Assembly: GCA_027382625.1 (NCBI GenBank)
Contig: JAJKFJ010022914.1
Coordinates: 1 to 64,000 of the forward strand
Direction of reading: 5' to 3'
Source of the DNA: Tetmemena sp. SeJ-2015
Taxonomy: Eukaryota > Ciliophora > Spirotrichea > Sporadotrichida > Oxytrichidae
Length of the DNA stretch: 64,000 bases
Shown here piece after piece: positions 1 through 10,078 of the stretch. Numbering within the stretch: the stretch's first letter is position 1; the number at the start of each line of letters is the position of its first letter. A model generated the notes under the pieces. The model was not told where the DNA came from. It saw only the letters and a program-made list of their open reading frames with translations, and did not search any database. A program made the translations under genes and the position numbers.

Positions 1-164
1 TTTTTCACTCATGTTTTAGCACTCGTGTTTTGGAGAAAATTTAGACAATGATAAAGAGATTGATTAAATAATAAGTGATTAAACTACAGACAATTTTCAT
101 CATTTAATCCTAATATTAGAATATTAACTAATTTTATAATCATAAACTCAATTTCGTTTTTAAG

Positions 165-382
165 ATACAATAGATCTTGCAACAGCAAGGAGTGCCATCA
201 ACACTATTGGGCAAAATAGCTCGCAAAGAGAGGATCCAAGTCAAACCCATCCCAAATATATTTTAAAATTAAGCGCGATCATTTTATTCAACTAAATAAA
301 TTAATTTGTTTTTAAATTTATCTTTATTTTTGCTAATGAATTGCATGAGTGTCCTCTTCCAGACGATCCAATTTTTTTTCAT
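165..382 (-). CDS. N-terminal segments of an ABCA-type transporter (unit 0, continues left of window)
   Basis: Two coding islands on the minus strand give the amino end of an ABCA-type ABC transporter. The ATG at 382 opens with MKKNWIVWKRTL, and after an insert the frame goes on as GSSLCELFCPIVLMALLAVA, which is the first membrane helix. The same two islands occur at 20652-20005 with near-identical sequence, where they begin gene 1. Both copies join through the pointer AGT (plus strand). The rest of this gene would run leftward beyond base 1, so this is the preceding member of the tandem array. ABCA proteins move lipids across membranes; the substrate here is unknown. Gln is encoded by TAA within the island. 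Confidence 0.7.
239..347. other. IES, 109 bp, pointer AGT (unit 0)
   Basis: AGT occurs at 239-241 and 348-350. Dropping one copy and the AT-rich insert joins the MKKNW island to the first membrane helix in frame. The paralogous IES in gene 1 uses the same pointer but is 526 bp long. Confidence 0.65.
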
Positions 383-420
383 GAGGGCACGGTAGTGAAT
401 AAAACGTTATCCCATGGTCT

Positions 421-1374
421 GAGGTGTAAATGAATGAGCTCAAATTTAAGCGATAATTAGTTATATCTTAAATTAATTTTGTCTAATTTATATTGATAAA
501 TTATAATTATTGCAAACTTAATTAAAAAAGATTCTTCTAAGCAAATAATTTAATTTTTTATAATAGGGTTGGGGATATTTATAAATAATATTATTTTAGC
601 AATATTATAGTACAATTCGATTAGAATTCAAAATTTAAGATGGCCATAAAAGTTATATTTTAAATTATATAAATATATAATAGAATTTAGTTGCATGTAA
701 AATCATCAAACTACAATTTAGAATTATCCTATAATATAATCAAGACATACATCTATAAAGAAAGGAAGCTTAAAATTATTGAATTGTAACTTTTGTAATA
801 GAAATATAAATAGAAGAGATTTAATTTGCTGAAGAAAATTTTCACGTTTATTAAAATCTTATATTCTTTTAAAATCGAGGAATAAATTGTTAAACTATTT
901 ATATTCATGTAATGAACACGTTAATTATCTGAATTAATTAGGAATATGTGGCCACGTAATAAAGCTAAGCTTAATTTACGATCTTATCTAATAATTTATT
1001 CCAAAATTAGAAAATATTTATTGTTTTTAAATATAAATCTTCTCTTTCGAAAATATGATATATTTAAAAATTAAATCTCTTTCATTTAACGATCTTTTCC
1101 GTTATTTATTTTTTCCTAAAAAAAAATATAATTTATTGTTAATAATAGTTATTTTTTTTGATTGAATTGTAATCCTTCAATATCCTTGAATAGTTATTTA
1201 TAATTTGAGTAGAGGTTTATTATCAACATTTACTGCTCTTGAGAATTATAATTAAACCAATTTAATTTTTTAATTTGTTTACAGAAAATAAATTCAATCA
1301 AAATATTGAATATATCCAAAATAAATAAATTTTTTAATTATTTCTTAAAAATAAACTTTAAAATTAAACATTTG
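421..1374. other. AT-rich non-coding stretch
   Basis: No coding island, RNA gene or repeat was recognised. The composition is like the inserts between MDSs, and TGA stops are frequent in all frames. It probably forms germline-limited spacer between unit 0 and the 3' half of gene 1. Confidence 0.5.
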
Positions 1375-1890
1375 CATGCTGTTTGTCTTGATCGATTTTA
1401 AATAAATTAGTAATAATTCCTTGTGTAATTACGATTGGACTGTTCTATGCATTTGATTTAGATGTAAGTATTTATAGATCTTAATTCTGCTTTAGTATGC
1501 ACTTGTGTGGGTCCTCTTCATTCTTAAACAAATTATCAAAAATAATTTTACATAAATATAATTTTCTTTTATATTGAGAAGTATTTTTAATCCTTTTATT
1601 AATTCTTTTTCCTATTGCAATGATTCCTTTCACATATTGCACATCATTCCTCTTCGAAAGGGAAAATAAAATAAATTAATAAATTGAATATAAATGTGGC
1701 TTAAACAATAACCATTTTCCTTCATTTCATCATCAGTGGTCTTGGTGCAATTATAGCTAGCGTTTTAAGGCTTTTTTCATCAACCTAAAAAGTAGGTGAT
1801 GCACTCATTTGGGTCTTCAAAATAATTCCCTCATTTTCACTAACAAATGGAATCATGTAAAGCTATAAATTATAATTTAGAACTTTTCAC
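1375..1890 (+). CDS. ABCA gene 1, second transmembrane domain segments
   Basis: Scattered islands encode helices of the second membrane domain of an ABCA transporter. About 1390-1455 reads IIPCVITIGLFYAFDL. About 1608-1666 reads PIAMIPFTYCTSFLFEREN. About 1703-1865 reads TIFLHFIISGLGAIIASVLR and, further on, GDALIWVFKIIPSFSLTNGI. Each has a clear counterpart in gene 2: the first at 24430-24500 on the minus strand and the others at 22380-22600 on the plus strand. The first island starts just after the point where the minus-strand 5' half of gene 1 stops (10079), so it supplies the missing stretch. AT-rich inserts separate the islands; their pointers were not all resolved. Assignment to gene 1 is by complementarity of the pieces. 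Confidence 0.65.
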
Positions 1891-1939
1891 AAATAATTTT
1901 GATATACAACTCAACAAAGGACACTTTAAGATTGATTAG

Positions 1940-2990
1940 AAAGGATATGAATTACGATGACTAAAGTATTCAAGCAGTTGGTGGAGATATTCTATTTCTC
2001 TGCTTGCATGCAGTCTTTATTTTTACTTCTGGACTGTAGTCTTGATACTCATTGAGACCAGAGCTCTAAGAAAACTTGATGTTATCTTTGATTGTGTCAG
2101 AGGAAGGAAAATACCCGAGAGAACTGATCTAGTCCTAGATGAGGACGTAATTGAAGAAGAGGAAAGAGTAGTGTCAGCTTCTCCAATGGATATGAAAGTT
2201 AGAGTTAGCAAATTCAGAAAGGTCTACACTCAGGCATTCAGAGAACCTTACTTAGCAGTAGAGAAGACTTCCTTTGGTTTGGACTACGGAGAGTGCTTTG
2301 CTTTACTAGGAGATTAAATTTAAATTAGTTAACGGTGCTGGTAAATCAACTACTTTCAAGAGTTTGACTGGCGAAATCAATCCCACTGGTGGAAAAATAA
2401 CTATCAATGGCATGGATATAGAAAGTGAATTTGCCACTGTCAGAAAGCTTATTGGTTACTGCCCTCAACATGATGCTATCTTTGACACTATGAGTGTTGA
2501 AGAGCATTTGTATTACTATGCAAGAATCAAGGGAATCAGAAAGCATTTGATCAAAGATCTTGTAGAGAAGCAAATTAAGGATATGAATCTAGAGGATCAT
2601 AGAAAGAAATTAGCAGGAGCTCTCTCAGGAGGTAACAAGAGAAAACTGTCTGTTGCAATGTGTGTTATTGGAAACCCTCCAATTATTCTTCTTGACGAGC
2701 CTAGTGCAGGTATGGATCCTGAGGCTAGAAGATTCATGTGGTCTGTGGTTGCTAGAATTTCTCAACAGAGAAAGCAATCTGCAGTTATCTTGACGACTCA
2801 CTCTATGGAAGAGGCTGAGGCTCTTTCCACAAAAATGGGAATTATGGTGAAAGGAGGAATCTTCAGATGCTTTGGTTCATCACAGCATATCAAGAATAAG
2901 TATGGAACTGGTTATGAATTAGAAGTGAAAGTCAGAAAGCTTAGACCTGAGGACTTTACAATTATGGCTTAAAATTATGGATTGGCTGGA
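1940..2990 (+). CDS. ABCA gene 1, second nucleotide-binding domain
   Basis: This island carries the C-terminal ATPase domain. In order it shows the linker VSKFRKVYTQAF, Walker A ([13 protein letters not shown], rebuilt across a 16-bp IES), the Q-loop [11 protein letters not shown], the signature [12 protein letters not shown], Walker [13 protein letters not shown], and the H-loop [13 protein letters not shown]. The spacing is normal for NBD2 of ABCA proteins, and all catalytic motifs are intact. A one-base frame change near 2030 separates it from the preceding membrane segment. The frame closes after KLRPEDFTIMA, where the transposon-bearing insert begins. The partner domain in gene 2 is at 22920-23720. 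ATP binding and hydrolysis here should power lipid movement; substrate unknown. Confidence 0.85.
2311..2326. other. micro-IES, 16 bp, pointer AG, in Walker A of gene 1
   Basis: AG occurs at 2311-2312 and 2327-2328. Removing 16 bp restores LLG-VNGAGKST. The insert does not begin with GT, so it is not a normal intron. Gene 2 has a 22-bp insert at the same codon with a different pointer. Confidence 0.75.
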
Positions 2991-3055
2991 AAGTATAAAT
3001 AAGTTTATTTGTATAAATTATAATTTCAGATTAAATGAGTTTTAAAAAACTTTCA

Positions 3056-3251
3056 TATTATAGATTTAAGCATGATTTTCAAATTTTTTAACTTCTACAG
3101 TGGTTGTTGTCAAACGTTAGAAAAGAGCAGGCTGAGTTTTCTGATGCAATGAGTCCTTGATTCATGCTTGCTATTTTGACATTTCTCTTCTAGCTTATAC
3201 TTAAATCATAAACTTATAAAATCCCTTCATTTTTTATGGATTCCAATTTTA
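3056..3251. repeat. left terminal inverted repeat of the transposon
   Basis: Bases 3056-3203 match the reverse complement of 7815-7668 throughout, and 3222-3251 match the reverse complement of 7023-6994. The outer end starts TATTATAGATTTAAGC. Confidence 0.85.
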
Positions 3252-3311
3252 AGTTTGCTAAATGTTTTTTAGGAATTATTTAAGATCTCGTTTTAATCAT
3301 TGCTCATGTTG

Positions 3312-4060
3312 TCATTTAACTTGATTTCCAAATCTATCCCAGTTAGGTGGGTATTCATCCTTTCTAGCAAATATTTCTATTTTGAGAGAGTTTGGAGCCA
3401 GTGTTTCAACAAAGTCAAATTTTTCCCTTTTTTTAAGAGTGCTTACCTACTGGAGAGACAATTACACTCTTTGCTGCATGTCTCATTATTAAATCATCTA
3501 CCTTCCCCTTCCTTGCAAGTATGAATGTCTCGTTCCTATGAGCAGTATATTTTCCCATTCCATGATGTAGTCCAAGTTTTGCAGTAAGCTTTACCCACTC
3601 TCCTCTATCAACTTCAATATACTCCTTCTCATGCAGAAATTATTCTGCTAACTTTCTTTTAGAATTCACAATCCAAAGAATAAGAAGACCCCTTTCCTAA
3701 ATCATATCAAGAGGTAAGGCTAGAATTTCTTTATCACTCATTGTGGGGTAAGGTATTTTAGCTCCGATTCTCCATGGAGGGTCCATCATGATAACATCGT
3801 AAAGTCTTCCCATAGTATTTAGAATGAGATCTCTGATTTACTACCACATTACCAAATCATTAACATCTCCTTCAAATATCATTGGAGCCTTGAGTACTTT
3901 GAAAGTTAACTCTTTAATTGTTTACATTATTGGTATTAATCATTGATTTTTTTTGACCTTCAAAGTAACTAAAGTTGGACCATCAACAATGCCTCTCTCA
4001 TTATCAACTTATTTTCTCTTCCCTAAAAATTGTTGCTTCTGTATTTTTATTGTGCATTTT
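3312..4060 (-). CDS. MT-A70 family (N6-adenine) methyltransferase-like protein carried by the transposon
   Basis: The minus strand encodes a typical MT-A70 catalytic core. It reads GRLYDVIMMDPPWRIGAKIP, with the DPPW catalytic motif, then MSDKEILALPLDM and GLLILWIVNSKRKLAE. Next come HRNETFILARKGKV and the C-terminal signature LAPNSLKIEIFARKDEYPPNWDRFGNQVK in pieces, ending at a TGA at 3314-3312. Family members methylate adenine N6 in RNA or, in ciliates (MTA1/AMT1 type), in DNA. A one-base frame change near 3460 and an unresolved break near 3930 mean that introns or base errors remain; the start is not certain. It lies wholly between the inverted repeats, so it is cargo of the element or a gene captured by it. 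DNA versus RNA substrate cannot be told. Confidence 0.8.
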
Positions 4061-4099
4061 GAAGAGTGAACTTCACAATTAAATTATCTTGTAAATGTT

Positions 4100-5198
4100 T
4101 TCCCACATTATTAACAAGTAAGAAGTTTTTTTTATTGCTATTTTCAGAACTCAGAGTGCTTTTCTCAATGTATATTGCTATAATGAGTGTAGAGAGCATC
4201 TCTACTTTAATGAATTGAGTGGCAGTATCTGCATTTAATTAGCTTTATAAGACCGTTTATTGGATTGGATCCAGCTTAGCTCATTGAGCGTTTTAAAATA
4301 TTTAGGATGATAATAAAAATAATGCTTTGGAAGTTCTATACTTAAGTGTCAGCTTTTTTAAAAAAAAGGGTCTAACCAACCAAAATTAATTTAAGCAAAT
4401 TAAATTTCCTTTTTTATATCAAAAATATAAGAAAAAAAGTAGAAAATTTAACCTGAATAAACCCCTTTGAAAGAAAATACAATAGAAAATTTTTAAAAAA
4501 TGGGCATTATAAAAGACATATTTGGTGCTATTTATAACAGGATGCTCTTTCTTATAAGATTAACTATATATCAAGTTCAACAATTATAAAGAAGATGATG
4601 AATAGAAATTTATTGAATTATATGATTTATCATGCACAATAATTTAATGGCACTTTTAAAAAGCTTTTAAATAAATATAGAAATTAAAAATTTTTTGAAA
4701 AACAAAAATCTTTTTAAACAAAAAAAGGAATTTTTTGATTAAAGCTAAAACCCTTTAGTTTTAATTCTTAAATAAAAAATAAAAGGGCTTATTGTTTTTT
4801 TCCAAATGGAAATTTAAATTTTATATTTTTTTAACCCCTTTTTTATTTTTTTTAAAGGCAAAACTATTTCCAAATTTTTTGAAAATTTTAAAAAAAAATT
4901 TGAAATTTTAAAAAAAGGCTAGAATTTGATGTAAAAATTCTTAGGCTTAGAAATCATTAAATTTTTAATCAAAAAATTTTTAAATTTAATTAAGGGGAAA
5001 ATTTTAATTTTTGGGGAAATTCCTTTTTTTGGAAATAGTTTTTGAGTTTATTACCCAAATTTTTTTAGGTAATTATTTAAAAAATATTGAAATTCATGCT
5101 TTGCTGAACTATTAGATTCATGAGTAGCAATAATAACTATATAAATAACTTAGCTTTCCTATTAACAAATATACTTTTCTAATTAAATTTTTAATTTT
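4100..5198. other. transposon interior without a recognised gene
   Basis: AT-rich sequence with long homopolymer stretches from about 4340, probably low-quality consensus. A short piece near 4030-4080 may hold the N-terminus of the methyltransferase. Nothing else was recognised. Confidence 0.4.
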
Positions 5199-5815
5199 AT
5201 GCAACCTCAGCCTCACGATTTAGCAGAGCTTTCATTTAAGTTTAGCTCAAAGAAGGATATTGTAAACTACCTCAAAAAAGTATATTTTATTACATATTTT
5301 TAAATAAGGGTTTTTTTTCCTTTGGAAAAATAAATTTTAAATTTTAAAAAATTTTTGGCAGAAAATATTTATTCAAGGTTGAAGATGTTATTTACATTAA
5401 CGTTCCTCATTATGAAGAATTCCAGATTGGAAAAATGTTCGATCAAGTAAAAAATGATTAATAAATCATGAACTATTTGAATTATTATCCTGACTCAAAT
5501 CAACTTCCTGATAGAAAATATTTCTATGCAATACTCGGCACTCTCCACTCATCATACTTAACCAAGTTAGTTCAAGAAGCAAATAGACAAAGAAATGTAG
5601 TAGGAGCAGAGGAATCTAAAATAAATAAGATCATGATTACAAACGAAGTTTTTAGAGAACTAATAGACGAGCCATACATTTCAAGTAAGTGAACATGGTA
5701 TTAGAGTTTTAATTAAATTATAGAAAAAAAAGGAAGAGCTCTAGCTCTATTGAAAGATAAGACTAAGCCCAGAAAGCCTAGAGTAAAAAGAGCAGAGCAC
5801 GAAATTCAAGACAAG
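5199..5815 (+). CDS. small transposon protein, TBE 22-kDa-like by size and position
   Basis: The first exon starts with MQPQPHDLAELSFKF. After an insert (about 5280-5361) the frame continues with YLFKVEDVIYINVPHYEEF and a long run including YFYAILGTLHSSYLTKLVQE and KIMITNEVFRELIDEPYISS. After a second insert (about 5689-5722) comes a basic tail, RALALLKDKTKPRKPRVKRA. The total is about 185 residues, close to the 22-kDa protein of unknown function in TBE elements, and it is divergent from the transposase as in those elements. The basic tail suggests nucleic-acid binding (inference). The sequence after 5815 degenerates into homopolymers, so the stop was not found. No family was recognised. Confidence 0.6.
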
Positions 5816-5944
5816 TTTTTAAAAAAACTTCAAAATCAAATTTTTATTTTTTTTAAAAACAAAATTATTTTTAAATTTAAAAAAAGCCCAAAAATATTTA
5901 TTTTTAAAATTTTAATTTAATTTAAAAAAATTTAAAATTCTTAA

Positions 5945-6968
5945 AACTTTCTTTATCGCTTCACGATTCTAATTATGACTTCATTATCAACACTCATCAA
6001 AGAGTCTTAAATAATACTTCTATGTTGATCGTTTGTAATCTTTAATCCATTTTGAATTAGCTAAGTGGTGTAAAATCGTTTTACATGAGCGAAGTATTCC
6101 TCAATGCAATGATACTACGATGAGTAAGGAGCATTATAAAAAATCTTCCATTCATACCTCCTAGCTAATCTTTTTATTTCTTTATTATGATGAGATCTTA
6201 AATTATCCCAGAATATTATTCTTTCGCCCTTTCCTGTAGTATTTTTAAGATAGTCAATAAATTCAAGAATGTCTTTAGTTTTAATTGAAAAAAAATTTTT
6301 AATTAAAGAATCCCTCCAATCCTTTAATTTCCTTAATTTCTTACTGCACAAGTCTTCAATGTGTTCCAACATTATTTATTTCAAAATTTTCATTTTTTCT
6401 GGCCCATGTATTTTTCTTAACTTGAAATTTTGAATATCACCTCATCAATAAAAATAATTTGACTTCCTTTGGGAAATTTTAAATTTATTTAAATTCAAGA
6501 ATGCTTACCCTTTTTAAATCTTGAATTTCCTTTTTCCTCTTTTCTTTTAAAGGAGCTCTATTCTTCATTCTCTTCCATGTTAAAGTTTTTCTTTGTAAAT
6601 TTTAAAAAAGCTTTGAAGCAGACATTTTCTACTCTGGATTTTATAAATTAAGCATTTAAATTTTTGCTTTGAGTGATAGTCCTCTTTTTCCCAAAGACAA
6701 TTATAACTTATTATTTTTTTTTTGAAACTTGTCCTTTTTTAAAAAAATTTTTCAGCATTCCCTTTGGGAAAATCATAATTAATTTGGGGAGAAACGCAAA
6801 ACTTTTTAATTAAGATTATTTTAAGTCCAAAGCTTTAGCTATATCCTTTATAGATGCATAAGTATATGATAATGCAGTTGGTTTAAGATTACGAAATCTT
6901 AGTAAAAGCACTAAGTTTCTCAAGTCTTTTATCTTCTTTGCTTCTTTCTCTTGCTTAAGGCCTTCCAT
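5945..6968 (-). CDS. DDE transposase (Tc1/mariner/IS630 superfamily)
   Basis: Reading the minus strand from the ATG at 6968, the N-terminus (MEGLKQEKEAKKIKDLRNLV, then TYASIKDIAKALD) looks like a helix-turn-helix DNA-binding region. The catalytic triad is visible: first Asp in QIIFIDEVIF (about 6440), second Asp in ERIIFWDNLRSHHNKEIKRL (about 6210), and Glu in NAPYSSQYHCIEEYFAHVKR (about 6090), matching the DDE_3 pattern. The span of about 340 codons agrees with a 42-kDa transposase. Frame changes near 6390 and 6480 and poor sequence at 6720-6790 leave introns or errors unresolved, so activity cannot be judged. In hypotrichs such transposases take part in germline DNA removal during development. 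Confidence 0.8.
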
Positions 6969-7035
6969 TATTAATCTATATTATTAATTATCATAAAATT
7001 GGAATCCATAAAAAATGAAGGGAATATATAAGCAA

Positions 7036-7667
7036 CTATTTAAAAATTTAACTTTCCAGGATTAGTTTATTGTTGATTTGGTTTAAATTATGGGGTATCT
7101 ATCTTAAATGCTCCACCTCCGTTTCCACTAATCCACTAATCTGCAGTAGCTAACTTAGAGACCAGGAGAATGAAGGTGGCACCAGTTTCAAGCATGTACG
7201 ATCTCGTTTCTGATCGCTAACAGCATTAATAAGCAGGATATGATCTATGGTCAGTGCGGAAGACCCCATAGAGGAAGCGAGTTCGAACACTATTGGTGTC
7301 AAAAGAGTGAATGCCTGTGTGAGAAATGTTTACAGAAAGGAATAAGTAAGGATGAGTAGAGCGGAAGTAAAATTTAACGACAGTTGCAAATAGGCCACCG
7401 ATAGTGTTCGAACTCGCTTCCTCTATGGGGTCTTCCGCACTGACCATAGATCATATCCTGCTTATTAATGCTGTTAGCGATCAGAAACGAGATCGTACAT
7501 GCTTGAAACTGGTGCCACCTTCATTGAAAGAGGATAGACGTTAGCACAAGTTGAGTTTAAAAATAATTGGAAGAAAAATTTTGATAGTTCGAATTTAAAA
7601 ATATTATCGAATTTTCTATTTGATACAATTTTAAATATTGCTTAATATTTCTTAATATTTATTGTAA
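7036..7667. mobile_element. nested foldback insertion within the transposon end
   Basis: About 630 bp interrupts the right inverted repeat. It contains a palindrome with two arms of 130 bp (7169-7298 and 7396-7525) around a 97-bp centre, and is clearly richer in GC than its surroundings. No flanking target duplication was identified. It may be a foldback element, an inverted pair of gene segments, or a joining artefact. Confidence 0.6.
7200..7398 (+). CDS. Cys/His-rich fragment, possibly a B-box-like zinc finger
   Basis: Within the foldback, one plus-strand frame reads QDMIYGQCGRPHRGSEFEHY and continues WCQKSECLCEKCLQKGISK. The order Cys-His-Cys-Cys-Cys-Cys resembles a B-box or related zinc-binding fold, but the spacing is not exact and there are no flanking domains. 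The frame is open with TAG and TAA as Gln. It is a fragment at best. Confidence 0.3.
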
Positions 7668-7832
7668 TAAGTATAAGCTAGAAGAGAAATGTCAAAATAG
7701 CAAGCATGAATCAAGGACTCATTGCATCAGAAAACTCAGCCTGCTCTTTTCTAACGTTTGACAACAACCACTGTAGAAGTTAAAAAATTTGAAAATCATG
7801 CTTAAATCTATAATAATAAACTATTCATTTTG

Positions 7833-8986
7833 AAGAAATGTTACAGCTTCTGAAATCTAAGCTCATTGACCCTTTCCTCTTAAGTGAGATTAGATATGGA
7901 GGCCTTGGGAATGATCTGTGCCAAGAAGCAGATGATCATGAGGGCTAGATAGAAGTTTAAAATCTTCTTTAATGGATATATGTAGAGTAAGCAGGACTGT
8001 AAATAATAAATGGTCTATGCGATGACTTTGGACAAGTTGAAATCCTTGAACACTACAACGACTATAGGTAGAATACGATTACTTGATTTGATATTTACAT
8101 AATTTCTAATTCTAAAAATTTTTAAAAGCGAGTCAACAGTTCTTATATCGAATTAAATAAAAATGAGGAAATAAAAGGTGAAGTATGAAAGAAATCACTC
8201 AAAGATGCTATAATAGCGAATTGAAGGAGGTAATTCTTTATTATTTAACAATAATTATGATGATTGCTCTTGAGTTTAGCTCATATTTAGGTCTTTATTT
8301 AATAGTTTCACAAATTAATCAAGATACATTAAAAGATGAGAAGAGGACACAAGAGATTTATTAGTGCTTCTTATTTACAGAATCAATCCATTCATCATAA
8401 TGATAGTGCCATCACCAAATTAAATACAACATGTCAACTCAAAGATTTATTTAAGCCTTTAATTTACTCAAAAATGATGTTTAGTCCTTGAATGAATAAA
8501 GGGAGCAACTAAAAATGTGAGAAGAAGACATATAAAATATAGCAATAAAATATCTAACAACTTTTAGGTCAAGAAAATACGTACTTAAATTAAGAGCAGC
8601 ACTAAGAGCTCATTATATTTATACAGATGTGAATTATAAATATACAAAATCAACTAATCGTATTCTACCTATATTACAAAATGAGAGTTCCAAAGGGAGA
8701 CAAGTCAATTGGATTTGTGTTCTCCCTAATTGAAAATAAGAAGGAGCAGTACAAGATCAGTGAGTACTCTGCTTCTCAAACTACTCTAGAGCAGATCTTC
8801 TAAACCTTCGCAAATCTTAAAATCGATGACAAGGAACTACAAAAGTATACAAAGCAAAATGGATTAGTTAGAAAGGTCACTCTGAAAGATAAGGAAAAAT
8901 CATAAGTTCACAATAATAGTAGCTAGATAAGACCAGTTCTTGAGAACGAGAGCCACAAAAGCATAGATAAAATGGATCTATTCTGA
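7833..8986 (+). CDS. ABCA gene 1, C-terminal segments
   Basis: The first island (to 8065) reads YGGLGNDLCQEADDHEGQ, then after a one-base shift INGLCDDFGQVEILEHYNDY, matching [12 protein letters not shown] and [12 protein letters not shown] of gene 2. A 609-bp IES follows. The last island (8675-8986) reads YKMRVPKGDKSIGFVFSLIE, then the ABCA C-terminal hallmark [16 protein letters not shown] and a polar tail ending ESHKSIDKMDLF before TGA. This completes the protein made from the gene-1 5' half on the minus strand at 10079-20652. One frame shift near 7960 needs checking. Confidence 0.8.
8063..8671. mobile_element. 609-bp IES with 19-bp terminal inverted repeats, pointer TAT
   Basis: TAT at 8063-8065 and 8672-8674 are the pointers; removal restores YNDY-YKMRVPKG. 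The ends are inverted copies of TATAGGTAGAATACGATTA, as in a small transposon or MITE. Gene 2 has no insert at this codon, so this one arrived after the duplication or was lost from gene 2. Confidence 0.75.
8185..8403 (+). CDS. 72-codon reading frame inside the TIR-bounded IES
   Basis: The frame starts MKEITQRCYNSELKEVILYY and has a hydrophobic stretch, LTIIMMIALEFSSYLGLYLI, that could span a membrane. It ends at TGA 8401-8403 with only two in-frame TAG/TAA codons. No family is recognised and it could be chance in AT-rich DNA. Confidence 0.25.
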
Positions 8987-9244
8987 GGAAAAAATTCCAT
9001 TAGCAAAATCTAAAAATAGTCATATATTTGCCTTAAAATTTAAGAACGTCATATTCTACTTTGATTTTAAAAATAAGTAAAAATTAATTTTAAAAACATA
9101 AAGACGATATTTTATTTTTAAAAAAAAAAAAACATAAATTCTAGCTTTATTTTATTTTTGTGTAAAAATTAATAGAGAATTGCTATTAATAATAATTGTA
9201 ATTAATTATTTTTAAAAAAATTGACTGCTGTTAATGTTCGCTAT

Positions 9245-9545
9245 ATATTATCAATATGGTTTTCCCTTGTAGGTGTTGAGTCTCATGGCAGTTGATAAAA
9301 CTGTCCATTTTGGGAGATCCAGGCCCATAGGATAGCTCTTGCAAAATAAGGAGGACTTTATCGTTTGCGTTAACTCTCTATCTGCTCTTCTGATGGAGTT
9401 AACCTGTCTTTAATGTTGCAAGTGCCAATTGTTCATCAATCATACCTCCTAATTAGTCTCCGAAATTGAGGATCAAGCCAAAGCAGACAGGATATTAATT
9501 ACTCACCTTGATTCCAAAGATGCCCATATTGTTAAGGTTAATATA
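9245..9545 (-). CDS. unassigned coding-like island
   Basis: This stretch is more GC-rich than its flanks. The minus strand stays open for about 95 codons with TAA/TAG as Gln: MGIFGIKVSNQYPVCFGLIL, then FGDQLGGMIDEQLALATLKT, and later VLLILQELSYGPGSPKMDSF. The part PVCFGLILNF faintly resembles the extracellular-loop motif ICFGFGLVMN of gene 1, so it could be a stray ABCA loop segment. No firm identity. Flanking 8987-9244 and 9546-10078 hold nothing recognised. Confidence 0.35.
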
Positions 9546-10078
9546 AATATTAGCAAATTAAAAGATATATATAATAAATAAACCATCTATAATTAATTTA
9601 GCAGCAAAAAGCTATTAAAATTGTTAACTTTTTATTTTAATTTTTAAATTAAAATTTAAAGAAAATTATTTTATTTATAATAAGGAAACCAAAGTTTTTT
9701 TACAGATGGAGCCCTGAATATCTGAAAAACAGAATAGTTTTTAGAAATTACAATAAGTTAGAATGCCAAATATCGCACTTAATAAAAACTAATTAGGATT
9801 GAATTAAAAATCTTTTTTCAAGTGTGATTCGATAAGTTGCAACAAATAATTAATAAGACTTCCCTACGCTCAATATTATTCTTACTAAATGAGTCTGATT
9901 TATAATTGGTTGACAATGGTCAAATTTTTTAAAATAATTAAAAGTTTCTTAGAAAATGGTTTAGGTACACAAGGAATAAAGGCTTTTGAAAAATCGAAAG
10001 CTAAGTTACTCAGCCAGTAGGCTCCTAAATTAGTTAACTAAAAACAATTTAGATTAAAAAGTTTAAAATTGAGTTTAG

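Larger units (their letters stand above)
3056..7815. mobile_element. Tc1/mariner-like germline transposon with long inverted repeats, inside ABCA gene 1
   Basis: The element is bounded by perfect or near-perfect inverted repeats (3056-3203 against 7668-7815). The repeats extend inward to about 3251 and 6994 once a nested insertion in the right end is removed. It carries a DDE transposase on minus (about 5945-6968), a small protein on plus (5199-5815) and an MT-A70-like methyltransferase on minus (3312-4060). It lies between the NBD2 and C-terminal pieces of gene 1, so it must be excised to make the macronuclear gene. The overall plan recalls hypotrich TBE elements (42-kDa transposase and 22-kDa protein), but the ends lack the telomere-like C4A4 runs of TBE and I know of no methyltransferase in those. 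Parts of the interior (4340-5100, 5815-5945, 6720-6790) look like poor consensus. Confidence 0.8.
6994..7815. repeat. right terminal inverted repeat, split by a nested insertion
   Basis: 6994-7023 and 7668-7815 are the reverse complement of the left repeat. The roughly 630 bases between them have no counterpart on the left and mark a later insertion. Confidence 0.75.

Noticed and set aside
173..240. Plus-strand frame DTIDLATARSAIN and its twin at 20023
   Set aside because: The minus strand gives the ABCA first helix in all copies and joins to the MKKNW start by a shared pointer, so the plus reading is a shadow.
3056..7815. Classing the element as a true TBE transposon
   Set aside because: The ends lack C4A4 telomere-like sequence and no 57-kDa zinc-finger/kinase gene is seen; only the transposase superfamily and size of the small protein agree.
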